Source: Sphingobium trunci (GTDB lineage: Bacteria; Pseudomonadota; Alphaproteobacteria; Sphingomonadales; Sphingomonadaceae). Taken from it: a DNA stretch of 64,000 bases. Location of the stretch: the NCBI RefSeq assembly GCF_022664535.1, contig NZ_JAKUJY010000006.1, forward strand, positions 141,428 to 205,427, written 5' to 3'. Below, piece after piece: positions 8,696 through 19,496 of the stretch. Every line of letters begins with the position of its first letter. The first letter of the stretch is position 1. The notes beneath the pieces were generated by a model. It saw nothing but the letters and a program-made list of their open reading frames with translations. It searched no databases and was not told the DNA's origin. The translations under genes were made by a program, and so were the position numbers.

Positions 8696-10288
8696 ATGAA
8701 CGCGCGGCGGGGGTCGTGGCGGTTTGCCCCGGGGGGCCTGTTTACCGTGTTTCATGGCAGTCAGATCAATGCCCAGCAGGGCGGCGCCTCTGCGTCGCTG
8801 TGGCTGACTGACTCCCTTCGCCATGGCGGTGCTGCGGTCGACCAACGCGGTTGGCGGGACAGGGTCCGCGACTGGGCCGAGGATGTCGACCTGGTCCCCG
8901 ATCTGGGACAGCGCGTCGGCAGTTTCACATGGTTTCGGGGACTTGCGACCTGTTTCGGGCTGTGCGCTGCGGCGCTCTACCTGTCGCCGGGATTCCATGC
9001 CTTGCCGGGCGAGCCACAGCCACTGATGGCGTCGAAGCAGTTCGACGAAGTGCGCAGCCAGATGATCACGCCGCTCGCTCTGGGAGCGGACAGCGGGCGG
9101 CGCATGGGCCCGACCGATGCGGTGCAGCCGCTGCGCGAGACGCCGGAGCGGCCGCAGATCGAACTGCGTGCACAGATTGGCGGGAGCGATTCGCTGGGGA
9201 GCGCACTGACCCGGGCGGGCGTGAGCAGCGGCGACGTGGCGACGGTCACAAGTCTGGTTGCCGGGGATGCCGGCGCGGGAATGAAGCCGGGCACGCCGCT
9301 CGATATCCTGCTGGGACGCCGGGCGAGCCGGGATATGCCGCGCCCGCTCGACAGGCTGGCCTTCCGGGCGCGGCTGGACCTGGGCATCGAAATATCGCGG
9401 GTCGGCGGAGCGTTGCAGGTGCAGCGGACCGCCATTCATGTCGACGATACGCCGCTGCGCATCCAGGGCGTCGTGGGCGAGAGCCTGTACCGTTCGGCGC
9501 GGGCTGCGGGGGCGCCGCCCAAGGCGATCCAGAGCTTCCTGCGCGTGGTGGCGCAGCAGGTCGATCTGGGATCGATCTCGGCGGGCGACCGCTATGACAT
9601 CATCACCGAATATCATCGCGCGGATACCGGCGACGTCGAGGTGGGCGATCTGCTGTTCGCGGGGCTGCACCGGGCGAGCGGACGCGGAATCGACATGCTG
9701 AAATGGAACAGCGACGGCCGGACGCAGTGGTTCGAGGCGTCGGGTGTCGGCCAGCGGCGCGGCGTGCTGTCTTCGCCGGTGGCCGGTCGCGTGTCCTCCA
9801 GCTTCGGGATGCGCTATCACCCCATTCTGGGCTATACGCGCATGCACGCGGGCATCGACTTCGCCGCGCCTTATGGATCGCCCATCTATGCGGCGACCGA
9901 CGGCGTCGTATCCTATGCCGGGCGGCATGGCGGCCATGGCAATTATGTGCGGTTGGAGCATGGCAACGGCCTTGCCACCGGCTATGCGCATATGAGCCGG
10001 ATCGCGGCGGCGCCCGGCCAGCGGGTGCGGCAGGGGCAGGTGATCGGCTATGTCGGGTCGACCGGCCTGTCGACCGGGCCGCATCTGCACTATGAACTGT
10101 ATCGCAATGGGCAGGTGATCAATCCGCTGTCGGTGAAGTTCACCACCACGGCGCAGCTTGAAGGGCGCGAGCTGGCTGCGTTCCGCGCCCGGCTGGTGCA
10201 GTTGAAGAACCTGCGCGTCGGCCTGCCCGTGCAGGTGGCGCAGAAGCAACAGGCGCCTATCGCGGCCCCCGCTGCGACCGGGAAATAG
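8696..10288 (+). CDS. M23 family (LytM) metallopeptidase, membrane-anchored
   Basis: A 530-residue murein endopeptidase-like protein. One membrane segment lies at about 83-100 (GLATCFGLCAAALYLSPG), so the body is periplasmic. A LysM-like/opacity-associated middle region precedes the C-terminal peptidase domain with both zinc motifs, HAGIDFAAPYGSPI and HLHYELYRNG. A basic cytoplasmic N-terminus precedes the anchor. It probably cleaves peptidoglycan cross-links during growth or division, or acts as a regulator of such enzymes. The ATG at 8696 is used; an in-frame TTG lies two codons upstream. It diverges from the helicase gene. Confidence 0.93.
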   Translation: MNARRGSWRFAPGGLFTVFHGSQINAQQGGASASLWLTDSLRHGGAAVDQRGWRDRVRDWAEDVDLVPDLGQRVGSFTWFRGLATCFGLCAAALYLSPGFHALPGEPQPLMASKQFDEVRSQMITPLALGADSGRRMGPTDAVQPLRETPERPQIELRAQIGGSDSLGSALTRAGVSSGDVATVTSLVAGDAGAGMKPGTPLDILLGRRASRDMPRPLDRLAFRARLDLGIEISRVGGALQVQRTAIHVDDTPLRIQGVVGESLYRSARAAGAPPKAIQSFLRVVAQQVDLGSISAGDRYDIITEYHRADTGDVEVGDLLFAGLHRASGRGIDMLKWNSDGRTQWFEASGVGQRRGVLSSPVAGRVSSSFGMRYHPILGYTRMHAGIDFAAPYGSPIYAATDGVVSYAGRHGGHGNYVRLEHGNGLATGYAHMSRIAAAPGQRVRQGQVIGYVGSTGLSTGPHLHYELYRNGQVINPLSVKFTTTAQLEGRELAAFRARLVQLKNLRVGLPVQVAQKQQAPIAAPAATGK

Positions 10289-10324
10289 CTTTTCGTGCCT
10301 CCCGGCCTTCGCTAACGCGCGCGG

Positions 10325-11113
10325 ATGACCGAACCGGCTTCCAATATTACCGCCATATTGCTCGCAGGCTCGCGTTCGGGTGTCGATCCGCTTGCGGTGG
10401 CCGCTGGCGTAGCGGTGAAGCCGCTGGTCCCGGTTGCCGGCGAGCCGATGATCAATCATCCGGCACGTGCCCTTCTGGCGCATCCGGCGATCGGACAGGT
10501 GGTCGTGCTGACGCAGGCGCCTGAACTGTTCGCCGCCGATCCCGCGACGGCATGGCTGGCCGGGCACCCCAAGGTGCGGTTTCAGAAGAGCGGGGGCGGC
10601 ATCGCCTCTTCGCTGATGGAATTTCTGGATCGCGGGGAGTTCCCCTTTCCGTTGCTGATGACCACGGCCGATCATGTGTTGCTGGACGGCGCTATGCTGG
10701 ACCAGATGGTGCGCGAGGCCTTGGGCGCTGACATTGCGGTGGCAATGGTGGAGCGCGAGACCTTGCTGCCGCATTATCCGGGATCGCGGCGGACCTGGCT
10801 CAAATTTCGGGACGGCTGGTGGTCGGGGGCCAATATCTTCTGGTTCGGCAGCGTGAAGGCGCGACCCGTCATCGCGCTCTGGCAGGAGGTCGAGCAGGAC
10901 CGGAAGAAGGGGTGGAAGATCCTCTCCGCGTTCGGGCCTTTGGCGTTGCTGGGGGCGGTGTTGCGGATTTCCACGCTGCGGGGCGGAATGGCGCGGATGG
11001 GGCGGCGCTTTGGCCTGTCCGCCCGGCTGGTGGCGATGGACAAGGCGGAAGCCTGCATCGATGCCGACAAGCCGGACGATGTGGCGTTGATCGAAAAAAT
11101 CCTGGCTCAGTAG
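10325..11113 (+). CDS. NTP-transferase-like (MobA/GlmU-fold) protein
   Basis: A 262-residue protein with a nucleotidyltransferase Rossmann start (ITAILLAGSRSGVDPL, then VKPLVPVAGEPMI) as in MobA-like and sugar-nucleotide pyrophosphorylases, and an aspartate-containing TTADHVLLDG in the place of the metal-binding acidic motif. The C-terminal half is uncharacteristic and includes helical segments rich in Leu and Gly. The substrate is not predictable. The gene converges on arsR, and the two coding ends overlap by 7 bases. Confidence 0.8.
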   Translation: MTEPASNITAILLAGSRSGVDPLAVAAGVAVKPLVPVAGEPMINHPARALLAHPAIGQVVVLTQAPELFAADPATAWLAGHPKVRFQKSGGGIASSLMEFLDRGEFPFPLLMTTADHVLLDGAMLDQMVREALGADIAVAMVERETLLPHYPGSRRTWLKFRDGWWSGANIFWFGSVKARPVIALWQEVEQDRKKGWKILSAFGPLALLGAVLRISTLRGGMARMGRRFGLSARLVAMDKAEACIDADKPDDVALIEKILAQ

Positions 11114-11466
11114 CCGTCCAGCTCTTCCAATGCGGTGAAACGCTGCGACCAGAGCGCGCCGTAGACGGCCATCCACTGGACCACCGGGGCAAGGCCCTTG
11201 GCCCGTGCGCTATAATAGGTTTCGCGGCCCGACCGGCGCGCCGTCACGAGATTGGCGCGCTTCAGCTTGCCGAGGTGGCGGGAGACCATCGGCTGCGATA
11301 CCTCCGAAATGGCGGTGAGGGCATGCACGCTCTGTTCGCCCTCGCGGACCAGATATTCGAGCAAGGCGCGCCTCGTGGCATCAGCCAGCGCCTTGAAGAG
11401 TTCATCGCAGGCGGCCGACCGATCGCCTCTTAAAATCTGTTCCGTCATCCGTGTTTTCATAATCAT
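11107..11466 (-). CDS. ArsR/SmtB family winged-helix regulator
   Basis: A 119-residue HTH protein. ALADATRRALLEYLV is the usual first helix pair and VSQPMVSRHLGKLKRANLV the recognition wing region. No CxC metal-binding cysteine pair is present, so it is probably a non-metal member (as in SdpR-like repressors). Methionines 3 and 7 are alternative starts (11460, 11448). No obvious target operon lies beside it. Its upstream region is the GANTC-rich segment preceding ccrM, which is divergent. Confidence 0.9.
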   Translation of the reverse strand: MIMKTRMTEQILRGDRSAACDELFKALADATRRALLEYLVREGEQSVHALTAISEVSQPMVSRHLGKLKRANLVTARRSGRETYYSARAKGLAPVVQWMAVYGALWSQRFTALEELDGY

Positions 11467-11514
11467 TGGGTTATGAATTGGTCAAGCGATGGCGCATTTT
11501 TGCCTCTGCCAGCG

Positions 11515-12863
<1,349 letters not shown>

Positions 12864-12881
12864 TCGTCCTGGAGGGGCATC

Positions 12882-14006
12882 ATGATCCTCCCCAACCTGC
12901 CTGCCGATGCGCGTCTCTACCTGCGCCCCACATGGTTCGTGCCTTCGCCCATCGGACTGCCGGATGGATCGGTGGCGCGGATGGGCAACGGGTTGCTCTG
13001 GTTTCAGGGCTATGAACTGACCGCGCGCAAAGACGGGCAGCGGTTGGCGCGGGCGACGATTCCGGTGGCCGAATTTCCCGATAGCGTGGCCCGACTGCCC
13101 GATGCACTGGCCGAGCGGGCGCAGCGGCTGGCAGCGCATATCTCGGCACAGCGCCAGCCTCTGCTATTAGGCGATCGGACCATCCGCTTCGACGCGCCGC
13201 AGGTGATGGCCATCCTCAACATCACGCCCGACAGTTTCTCCGACGGCGGCAGGCATATGGACGATCCGCAGGCGGCGGCGGATGCCGGTTTTGCCATGGC
13301 CGCGGCCGGTGCCGCGCTGATCGACGTAGGGGGAGAATCGACCCGGCCCAAAGCGCCGCGCCTGTGGGAAGGGGACGAGATCGCCCGCGTCGTGCCGGTG
13401 ATCGAGCAGCTCGCGGCGGCGGGCGTTCCCATGTCCATCGACACGCGCAAGGCGGCGGTGATGGAGGCGGCACTGGCCGCGGGTGCGCGCGTAGTCAATG
13501 ATGTGAGCGCATTATTGCACGATCCGCGCGCCATGGAAGTGGTGGTCGCGGCCGGATGTCCGGTGATCCTGATGCATGCCCCCTCGGCTGGCGACGATCC
13601 GCATGAGAATCCGGGGGGCTATGGCGATGTCGTGGCCGATGTGTTCGACATGTTGGAGGCGCGGGTGGAGGCCTGCCTCGCTGCGGGGATGGCTCGTGAC
13701 AGGATCATGGTCGATCCGGGGCTGGGATTCGGCAAGTCGCTGGCGGACAATCTGGCGCTGGTGAACGGATTGGCCACCTTTCAGGGGTTGGGCGTGCCCT
13801 TGCTGTTCGCGGGCAGCCGCAAGCGGTTGATCGGCGCGCTGTCCAACGAAGCGCCCGCGCCGGAGCGGTTGGGCGGATCGGTGGCGCTGGCGTTCCGAGC
13901 CGCCGAACTGGGCGCGCAAATGGTGCGCGTGCACGATGTCAGGGAAAGCGTGCAGGCGCTTCATCTGTGGCGTGGTCTGGCCGATGCCGGGTTGAGCGCC
14001 GTTTGA
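12882..14006 (+). CDS. folP: Dihydropteroate synthase
   Basis: Folate-pathway enzyme joining p-aminobenzoate to dihydropterin pyrophosphate. The signature motifs are ILNITPDSFSDGG (about 111-123) and LIDVGGESTRP (about 147-157). At 374 residues it is about 95 longer than E. coli FolP; the extra sequence is an N-terminal domain (1-105) preceding the TIM barrel. A GGAGGGG ribosome binding site just before 12882 supports the long form. It is the second gene behind ccrM. Confidence 0.95.
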   Translation: MILPNLPADARLYLRPTWFVPSPIGLPDGSVARMGNGLLWFQGYELTARKDGQRLARATIPVAEFPDSVARLPDALAERAQRLAAHISAQRQPLLLGDRTIRFDAPQVMAILNITPDSFSDGGRHMDDPQAAADAGFAMAAAGAALIDVGGESTRPKAPRLWEGDEIARVVPVIEQLAAAGVPMSIDTRKAAVMEAALAAGARVVNDVSALLHDPRAMEVVVAAGCPVILMHAPSAGDDPHENPGGYGDVVADVFDMLEARVEACLAAGMARDRIMVDPGLGFGKSLADNLALVNGLATFQGLGVPLLFAGSRKRLIGALSNEAPAPERLGGSVALAFRAAELGAQMVRVHDVRESVQALHLWRGLADAGLSAV

Positions 14007-14027
14007 GGCCGGGGGCCGGGAGCGGGA

Positions 14028-14651
14028 TCAGCGCGCGGTGTTGTCAGCGGCGGCTGGAACCGCACTGCCTTCGGCCGTTTGAGCCTTGGGCGCGAAGATC
14101 TTCAGGCTGTCCAGCGTCTTCTCCGCCATGGCCTGATATTGTTCGCTCAACATTTCAGGATAGACGAAGGTCGCGGAGACGAGCGATCCGTCCGGCTGCT
14201 TCATCAGCCGCAGCGCGACATTATTGCCTTCGCCGTCATTGGCCGTGCCACGATATTCATGATCGCCGACAAAGTCGCCGCTGACGCCTTCGGAGCCTTC
14301 ATTCACCGTTTGGACCAGTTGTTGCAGCGTCTGGTCGCCGTCATTCTTCTGCCAGAAGACGCGCACGTCCGCCCCTGCGCCGGGATCCTGATAGACGGCG
14401 CCGTCGGCATTGCTGGACGCATTGTCCTTCTGCCAGCCTTCGGGGAAGGTGAAGGAATAGCCCCGCTCGACATTCACATAATTGCGCGAAGCCGGGGTGT
14501 CGGCCTTGGCTGCTGCCATGGCCTTTGCCGCGGCGGCATTGGCGGCGGCGGCCAGTTCGTCCTGGCTCGGCAGATCCTCCACCGGCTCGGCTCGCCCGCA
14601 GGCGACCAGCAGCAGGAGGGGCATGGTGACGGCAAGGGAAACGCTTTTCAT
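14028..14651 (-). CDS. Predicted lipoprotein, unknown function
   Basis: A 207-residue protein with a lipoprotein signal ending in LLLVAC (C18). An Ala-rich helical linker (about 33-48) follows, then a PsbP/DUF1795-like beta domain (YVNVERGYSFTFPEGWQKD; later PEMLSEQYQAMAEKTLDSLKIF). Such folds occur in secreted proteins that bind lipids or partner proteins. The name is descriptive only. It converges on folP, 21 bases apart. Confidence 0.75.
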   Translation of the reverse strand: MKSVSLAVTMPLLLLVACGRAEPVEDLPSQDELAAAANAAAAKAMAAAKADTPASRNYVNVERGYSFTFPEGWQKDNASSNADGAVYQDPGAGADVRVFWQKNDGDQTLQQLVQTVNEGSEGVSGDFVGDHEYRGTANDGEGNNVALRLMKQPDGSLVSATFVYPEMLSEQYQAMAEKTLDSLKIFAPKAQTAEGSAVPAAADNTAR

Positions 14652-14723
14652 ACGCGTTCCAAAGCATAGCCGCCCCGATATTTCAACGGCGCAGCCGCAA
14701 ACCGAAGGATTAAGCGGCCCCGA

Positions 14724-16172
14724 TCATGCCGCGCTGTCGATGCCCAGTTCGGCGAGCTTGCGGTAAAGCGTGGATCTACCGATGCCCAGGCGCCGGGCTA
14801 CTTCCGTCATGCGGCCGCGATAATGGCCGATGGCGAGGCGGATGACGTCGGCTTCGATTTCGGCCAGTTGGCGGACATGGCCGTCGCCTTCGAACAGGGT
14901 AATGCCCGCTGCTTCCCGATGCGCTTGCGGCACCGCGCGCAGCCGCGCATGGGGCGTGTCGCCAAGGGCGCGATTGCGGATGACGGCGGCGATCTGCGGG
15001 AAATCCTGCGCGGTCAGTGCGTCGCCCTCGCACAATACGGCGGCGCGGAACAGGGCGTTCTGAAGCTGGCGGACATTGCCCGGCCAGTCATGCTGCATCA
15101 GCAGTGCCAGCGCGTCGTCGGTGAGTCCCAGCCCCCGCAGCCCCGGCTGGGTTGCGATCCGCGCGAGCAGATGGCGGCAGAGCGCGGGAACGTCGCCCAG
15201 CCGGTCGCGCAAGGGCGGAATGGTGAGCTGGACGACGTTGAGGCGATAATAGAGATCCTCGCGGAAACGGCCTGCCTCGATCTCGTCGATCAGCTTCTTG
15301 TTGGTGGCGGCGATGACGCGGACGTCGACATGCACGGGGCGGCGGGCGCCGATCGGCTGAACCTCGCCATCCTGGAGCACGCGCAGCAGCTTGACCTGCG
15401 CGTCCAACGGCATTTCGCTGACTTCGTCGAGGAAGATGGTGCCCATGTCGGCGGCGACGAACTTGCCGACCTGCCGATCGAAGGCGCCGGTAAAGGCGCC
15501 GCGTTCATGGCCGAACAGGTCAGATTCGACCAGATTTGCGGGAATGGCGCCGCAATTGACCGTGATCATCGGCTGTTTATGCCGGGGGGAAGCGGCGTGG
15601 ATGGCGCGGGCCAGCACATCCTTGCCGACGCCGCTTTCGCCCTCGATCAGCACAGGAACGCGGGCGCGCGCCGCCTTTGCGGCGATCGCCAGCGCGGCGC
15701 GGAATTGCGGCGCGGCGCCCACCACATCCTCGAAGGAGAGAGATGCGGGAATCTTCTCGGTCAGCGGGCGCAGTTCGCCCTTGCCATGTTCGCCGTTCAG
15801 CGTGGCGTTGAGGGCCGAGAGCAGCCGTTCGGGCGCGATCGGCTTGGACAGATAGTCGGTGGCGCCCGCGCGCATGGCCTCGACGGCGACGGCGACATTG
15901 TTATGGGCGGTGAGGATCAGGATCGGCAGCGCGGGGCGGCGCGCCCGCAATTCGCGGATCAGCCCGGTCGGCTCGTAGCTCGGGCTCCACTGGTCGAGAA
16001 TCACGGCGTCCAGCCGCATGCCGTCCTGGGTGCCCAGCATCGCAATGGCGGTGTCGCCGTCATTGGCGAAGATCGTGCGCCAGCCCGCACGGGCGGCAAG
16101 CGCCGACACCAGCCTGCGTTGGGCAGGCTCGTCGTCGATCAACATCAGCATGGGAACGCCGTCGCGCGCCAT
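14724..16172 (-). CDS. Sigma-54-dependent response regulator (NtrC family)
   Basis: A 482-residue activator. The receiver domain has acidic residues D13-D14, phospho-acceptor D60, T88 and K110. The AAA+ domain has Walker A GESGVGKD, the sigma-54 contact loop GAFTGA and a Walker B near GTIFLDE. The C-terminal Fis-type helix-turn-helix is RMTEVARRLGIGRSTLYRK. All active residues are present, so it should be phosphorylation-competent. No histidine kinase lies nearby, making it an orphan regulator of unknown target. GAGGG sits four bases upstream of the start. Confidence 0.95.
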   Translation of the reverse strand: MARDGVPMLMLIDDEPAQRRLVSALAARAGWRTIFANDGDTAIAMLGTQDGMRLDAVILDQWSPSYEPTGLIRELRARRPALPILILTAHNNVAVAVEAMRAGATDYLSKPIAPERLLSALNATLNGEHGKGELRPLTEKIPASLSFEDVVGAAPQFRAALAIAAKAARARVPVLIEGESGVGKDVLARAIHAASPRHKQPMITVNCGAIPANLVESDLFGHERGAFTGAFDRQVGKFVAADMGTIFLDEVSEMPLDAQVKLLRVLQDGEVQPIGARRPVHVDVRVIAATNKKLIDEIEAGRFREDLYYRLNVVQLTIPPLRDRLGDVPALCRHLLARIATQPGLRGLGLTDDALALLMQHDWPGNVRQLQNALFRAAVLCEGDALTAQDFPQIAAVIRNRALGDTPHARLRAVPQAHREAAGITLFEGDGHVRQLAEIEADVIRLAIGHYRGRMTEVARRLGIGRSTLYRKLAELGIDSAA

Positions 16173-16321
16173 CTTAACCCTCTTTCTGAACCACGATGCG
16201 AAGGTAGCGGGAGGGGGTAAAGACGGGCTTAACCGGAAAGATTTTCTTGTTCCGTGAAGCCTTGAGGGGGGACGGCCTTGACGATAAGAGGGGCGGTCAA
16301 AACAGGTGAGAGGGACCGAGC

Positions 16322-16447
16322 ATGGCGTCGGAAGGGAATATCAAGAGCGCGACTGAGACTTATGAGGGGTTCGTTTCCCTCATGAAATGGGGCACGGTTG
16401 CCTGCGCGCTCGTCGGCGCTCTGGTGGTGGTGCTGATCGCCCATTAA
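16322..16447 (+). CDS. aa3-type cytochrome c oxidase subunit IV
   Basis: A 41-residue single-pass protein. The sequence begins MASEGNIKSATETYEGFVSL and then forms one hydrophobic helix (about 23-40). This is the small subunit IV found with alphaproteobacterial aa3 oxidases, where it is a non-catalytic accessory of the respiratory complex. It stands 24 bases upstream of the transhydrogenase alpha gene, an arrangement also known in other alphaproteobacteria. It is too small for standard gene-length cut-offs. Confidence 0.85.
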   Translation: MASEGNIKSATETYEGFVSLMKWGTVACALVGALVVVLIAH

Positions 16448-16471
16448 GGTGGCGGCAGCAGGGGGATGTCC

Positions 16472-17590
<1,119 letters not shown>

Positions 17591-17637
17591 TCGTCGGGGC
17601 TTGACCGGCCGGGACAGAATGCAATGAGGGGGAACAG

Positions 17638-17898
17638 ATGACCCTGTTCCTCCTCATTTCCTTTCTGGCTGCCTGCGCCTTCGGCTTGGTCATCGGCTGG
17701 CGGGCGCGGCCGAATGAGGGATGGGCGCTCGTCGCGGTGGCCCAGATTCTGTGTTCGGCCGTCATGATCGGCGGTTTGATCGTCGCGGCGGAGGCGGGGA
17801 GTATGTCCGCCCGGATGCTGGGGCTGGCGGCGGTGCTGCTGGGCAGTGCATCGCTCTGCGGCGGGCTGGCCGCGGCGCGGCGGCTGGATCGGCCGTGA
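17638..17898 (+). CDS. Degenerate transhydrogenase subunit alpha part 2 (PntAB-like)
   Basis: An 86-residue membrane protein with three hydrophobic segments. Its layout follows PntAB: FLAACAFGLVIGW, then RARPNEGWALVAVAQILCSAVMIGGLIVAA, then ARMLGLAAVLLGSASLCGGL and a basic end. The normally conserved TPALHxPLM-VTNAISS core is replaced by RPNEGWALVAVAQILCS, so this is a highly diverged homologue. It follows pntAA by 47 bases and overlaps the next gene by four bases (GTGA), which indicates a coupled operon. Confidence 0.75.
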   Translation: MTLFLLISFLAACAFGLVIGWRARPNEGWALVAVAQILCSAVMIGGLIVAAEAGSMSARMLGLAAVLLGSASLCGGLAAARRLDRP

Positions 17899-18707
17899 TC
17901 GAAGGACTCGATCCGACGATAGCGATCACATGGGCGTTGGCGGCGCTCCTGTTCGGTCTTTCGCTATGGGTCGGGTTGAGCGGCCGGGTACGGCAGAGTG
18001 CGCATATCGCCTTTGCAGGCATGGCGGTGTTGGGGGCGGTGACGCTCTACAGCCATGATGTCATGGCCATGCCGCAGATTTGCGCTGCGCTGCTGGCCGG
18101 GAGCGCGGCCGGCTTGCTGCTCGGACGGAGTATAGCCAAGACAACCTTGCCAGCCTTGCTGGCGGGCTTTCTGGCGCAGACGGGATTGGCCGCCATGCTG
18201 CTTGACCTCGGCCTATGGCGTAATCCCCATGCTTTCGGACTGCTGGATGATCGGACGGACGGGATGTTGCCGGATGCGGCAATCGCGATGGGGCTGGGCG
18301 CGGGCTTTGGCGCGATGGCTTTTGCCGGAGCGATGACGATCCTCTGGCGCAGGATGCGGCGGATCGAACAGCCATTATTCGCCAGCGTGTCTCTGGCGCT
18401 GGCCGGTGCGTTCTGTTGGGCCTTTCGGGCTGATGGGCAATGGGCATGGTTGGGTGGCTGCATCGGAGTCGGTCTGGCGGCGGGCCATGGCTCGGCGAAA
18501 TGGGTCTTGGCAGCGGGGATGGGACCAGCGCTGGCATGGGTCGGCGGCATGGCCGGATGGGCCGTCGCGGCAAACGCTTTCCTGCTCGAAAACATGGGCC
18601 TGGCTGTCGCTGGAGGCCTTGCCGGCGCGGCGGGCAGCCTGTTCGCCCTTCGCCTTTGCGTTGGCGTGGGCAGGAAGGGGCTTGCCGATGCGGGACGCCA
18701 TCCCTAA
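17895..18707 (+). CDS. Degenerate PntB-like membrane domain lacking the NADP domain
   Basis: A 270-residue polytopic membrane protein starting at a GTG that overlaps the previous stop. It tracks PntB domain II along its length: LPALLAGFLAQTGLAAMLL matches the PQLVAAFHSLVGxAAVLV segment, FGAMAFAGAMTIL matches GAITFTGSVIAFG, and GWAVAANAFLLENMGLAVAG matches the GWAAAGIGF..LLIIAG segment. It ends where NADP-binding domain III should begin. The proton-pathway His (position 93) is Leu, and the Asp and Asn of the later motif are Gly. It is probably not a transhydrogenase pump. Alternative calls are an undescribed membrane anchor for PntAA or a decaying gene. Confidence 0.75.
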   Translation: MIEGLDPTIAITWALAALLFGLSLWVGLSGRVRQSAHIAFAGMAVLGAVTLYSHDVMAMPQICAALLAGSAAGLLLGRSIAKTTLPALLAGFLAQTGLAAMLLDLGLWRNPHAFGLLDDRTDGMLPDAAIAMGLGAGFGAMAFAGAMTILWRRMRRIEQPLFASVSLALAGAFCWAFRADGQWAWLGGCIGVGLAAGHGSAKWVLAAGMGPALAWVGGMAGWAVAANAFLLENMGLAVAGGLAGAAGSLFALRLCVGVGRKGLADAGRHP

Positions 18708-18742
18708 CGATTTGCAGAAGGCATATTGGGGTAAGCGGGTAG

Positions 18743-19435
18743 ATGAAGAAACTTGGTCTGATTGGCGGCCTTAGCTGGACGTCGACGGCGCGCTATTATC
18801 AGATCATCAACCAGGCGGTGTATCGCGCGCGCGGCGGCCAGCACAGCGCGCCGTTGCTGATCGAGAGCCTGGACTTTGCCGATATCGGCCGCTCGGCGAC
18901 CGAGGAGGAATGGACCCACGCAGCCGAAGTGCTGACCGCGTCGGCGCGGCGGCTGGAGCAGGGCGGCGCAGCGGCGTTGTTGATCTGCGCCAATTCCATG
19001 CACAGGGTCTATGACGAGGTGCAGGCCGGGATCGACATTCCGATCATCAACATTGCCGAGGCGGTCGGGCGCAAGATGCAGGCCGACGGGATCGAAAAGG
19101 CCGCGCTGATCGGCACGCGCAATGTGATGACGGAGAAATTCTATCGCCAGCGGCTGGTGGCGCACGGCATTTCGCTGTTGCCGCCCGACATGGAACTGGC
19201 CGAGCGGATCGATCGCATCGTTTATGATGAACTGACCATCGGCAAGGTCAGCCGCGAGTCCGAGCGCTATATGAAGTCGGAACTTACCGACATCGCCAAG
19301 GAAAATGTCCAGGCGGCGATCCTTGCCTGCACGGAGCTTGAAATGATCGTCGATGTGAAGGCCAATGTGTTGCCGATCTACGACGGCACCAGCATCCACG
19401 CCCGCGCGGGGGTGGATGTGATCCTGGGGGAATAG
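18743..19435 (+). CDS. Aspartate/glutamate racemase family protein
   Basis: A cofactor-independent amino-acid racemase of 230 residues. It starts with LGLIGGLSWTSTARYY (family: GGMSWEST). Both catalytic cysteines are present, in LICANSMH (first half) and ILACTELEM (second half), at the expected spacing. It resembles YgeA-type broad-specificity racemases. It follows the transhydrogenase-like operon by 35 bases and could be its last gene. Confidence 0.9.
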   Translation: MKKLGLIGGLSWTSTARYYQIINQAVYRARGGQHSAPLLIESLDFADIGRSATEEEWTHAAEVLTASARRLEQGGAAALLICANSMHRVYDEVQAGIDIPIINIAEAVGRKMQADGIEKAALIGTRNVMTEKFYRQRLVAHGISLLPPDMELAERIDRIVYDELTIGKVSRESERYMKSELTDIAKENVQAAILACTELEMIVDVKANVLPIYDGTSIHARAGVDVILGE

Positions 19436-19496
19436 GGCGGCCGGTTTCGGCGGGTTGGGGCCTTTGCTCGCCGCTCCCGTCTCCGTCCTCCCGTCT

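Noticed and set aside
8531..11176. 881-codon minus-strand open frame across the M23 and NTP-transferase genes
   Set aside because: Antisense to two well-supported genes, low-complexity and without motifs; an artefact of high GC.
18708..18742. Missing PntB domain III hidden by a frameshift
   Set aside because: Only 35 bases separate the stop from the racemase start, and no frame there or in the racemase encodes an NADP-binding domain, so it is absent, not frameshifted.
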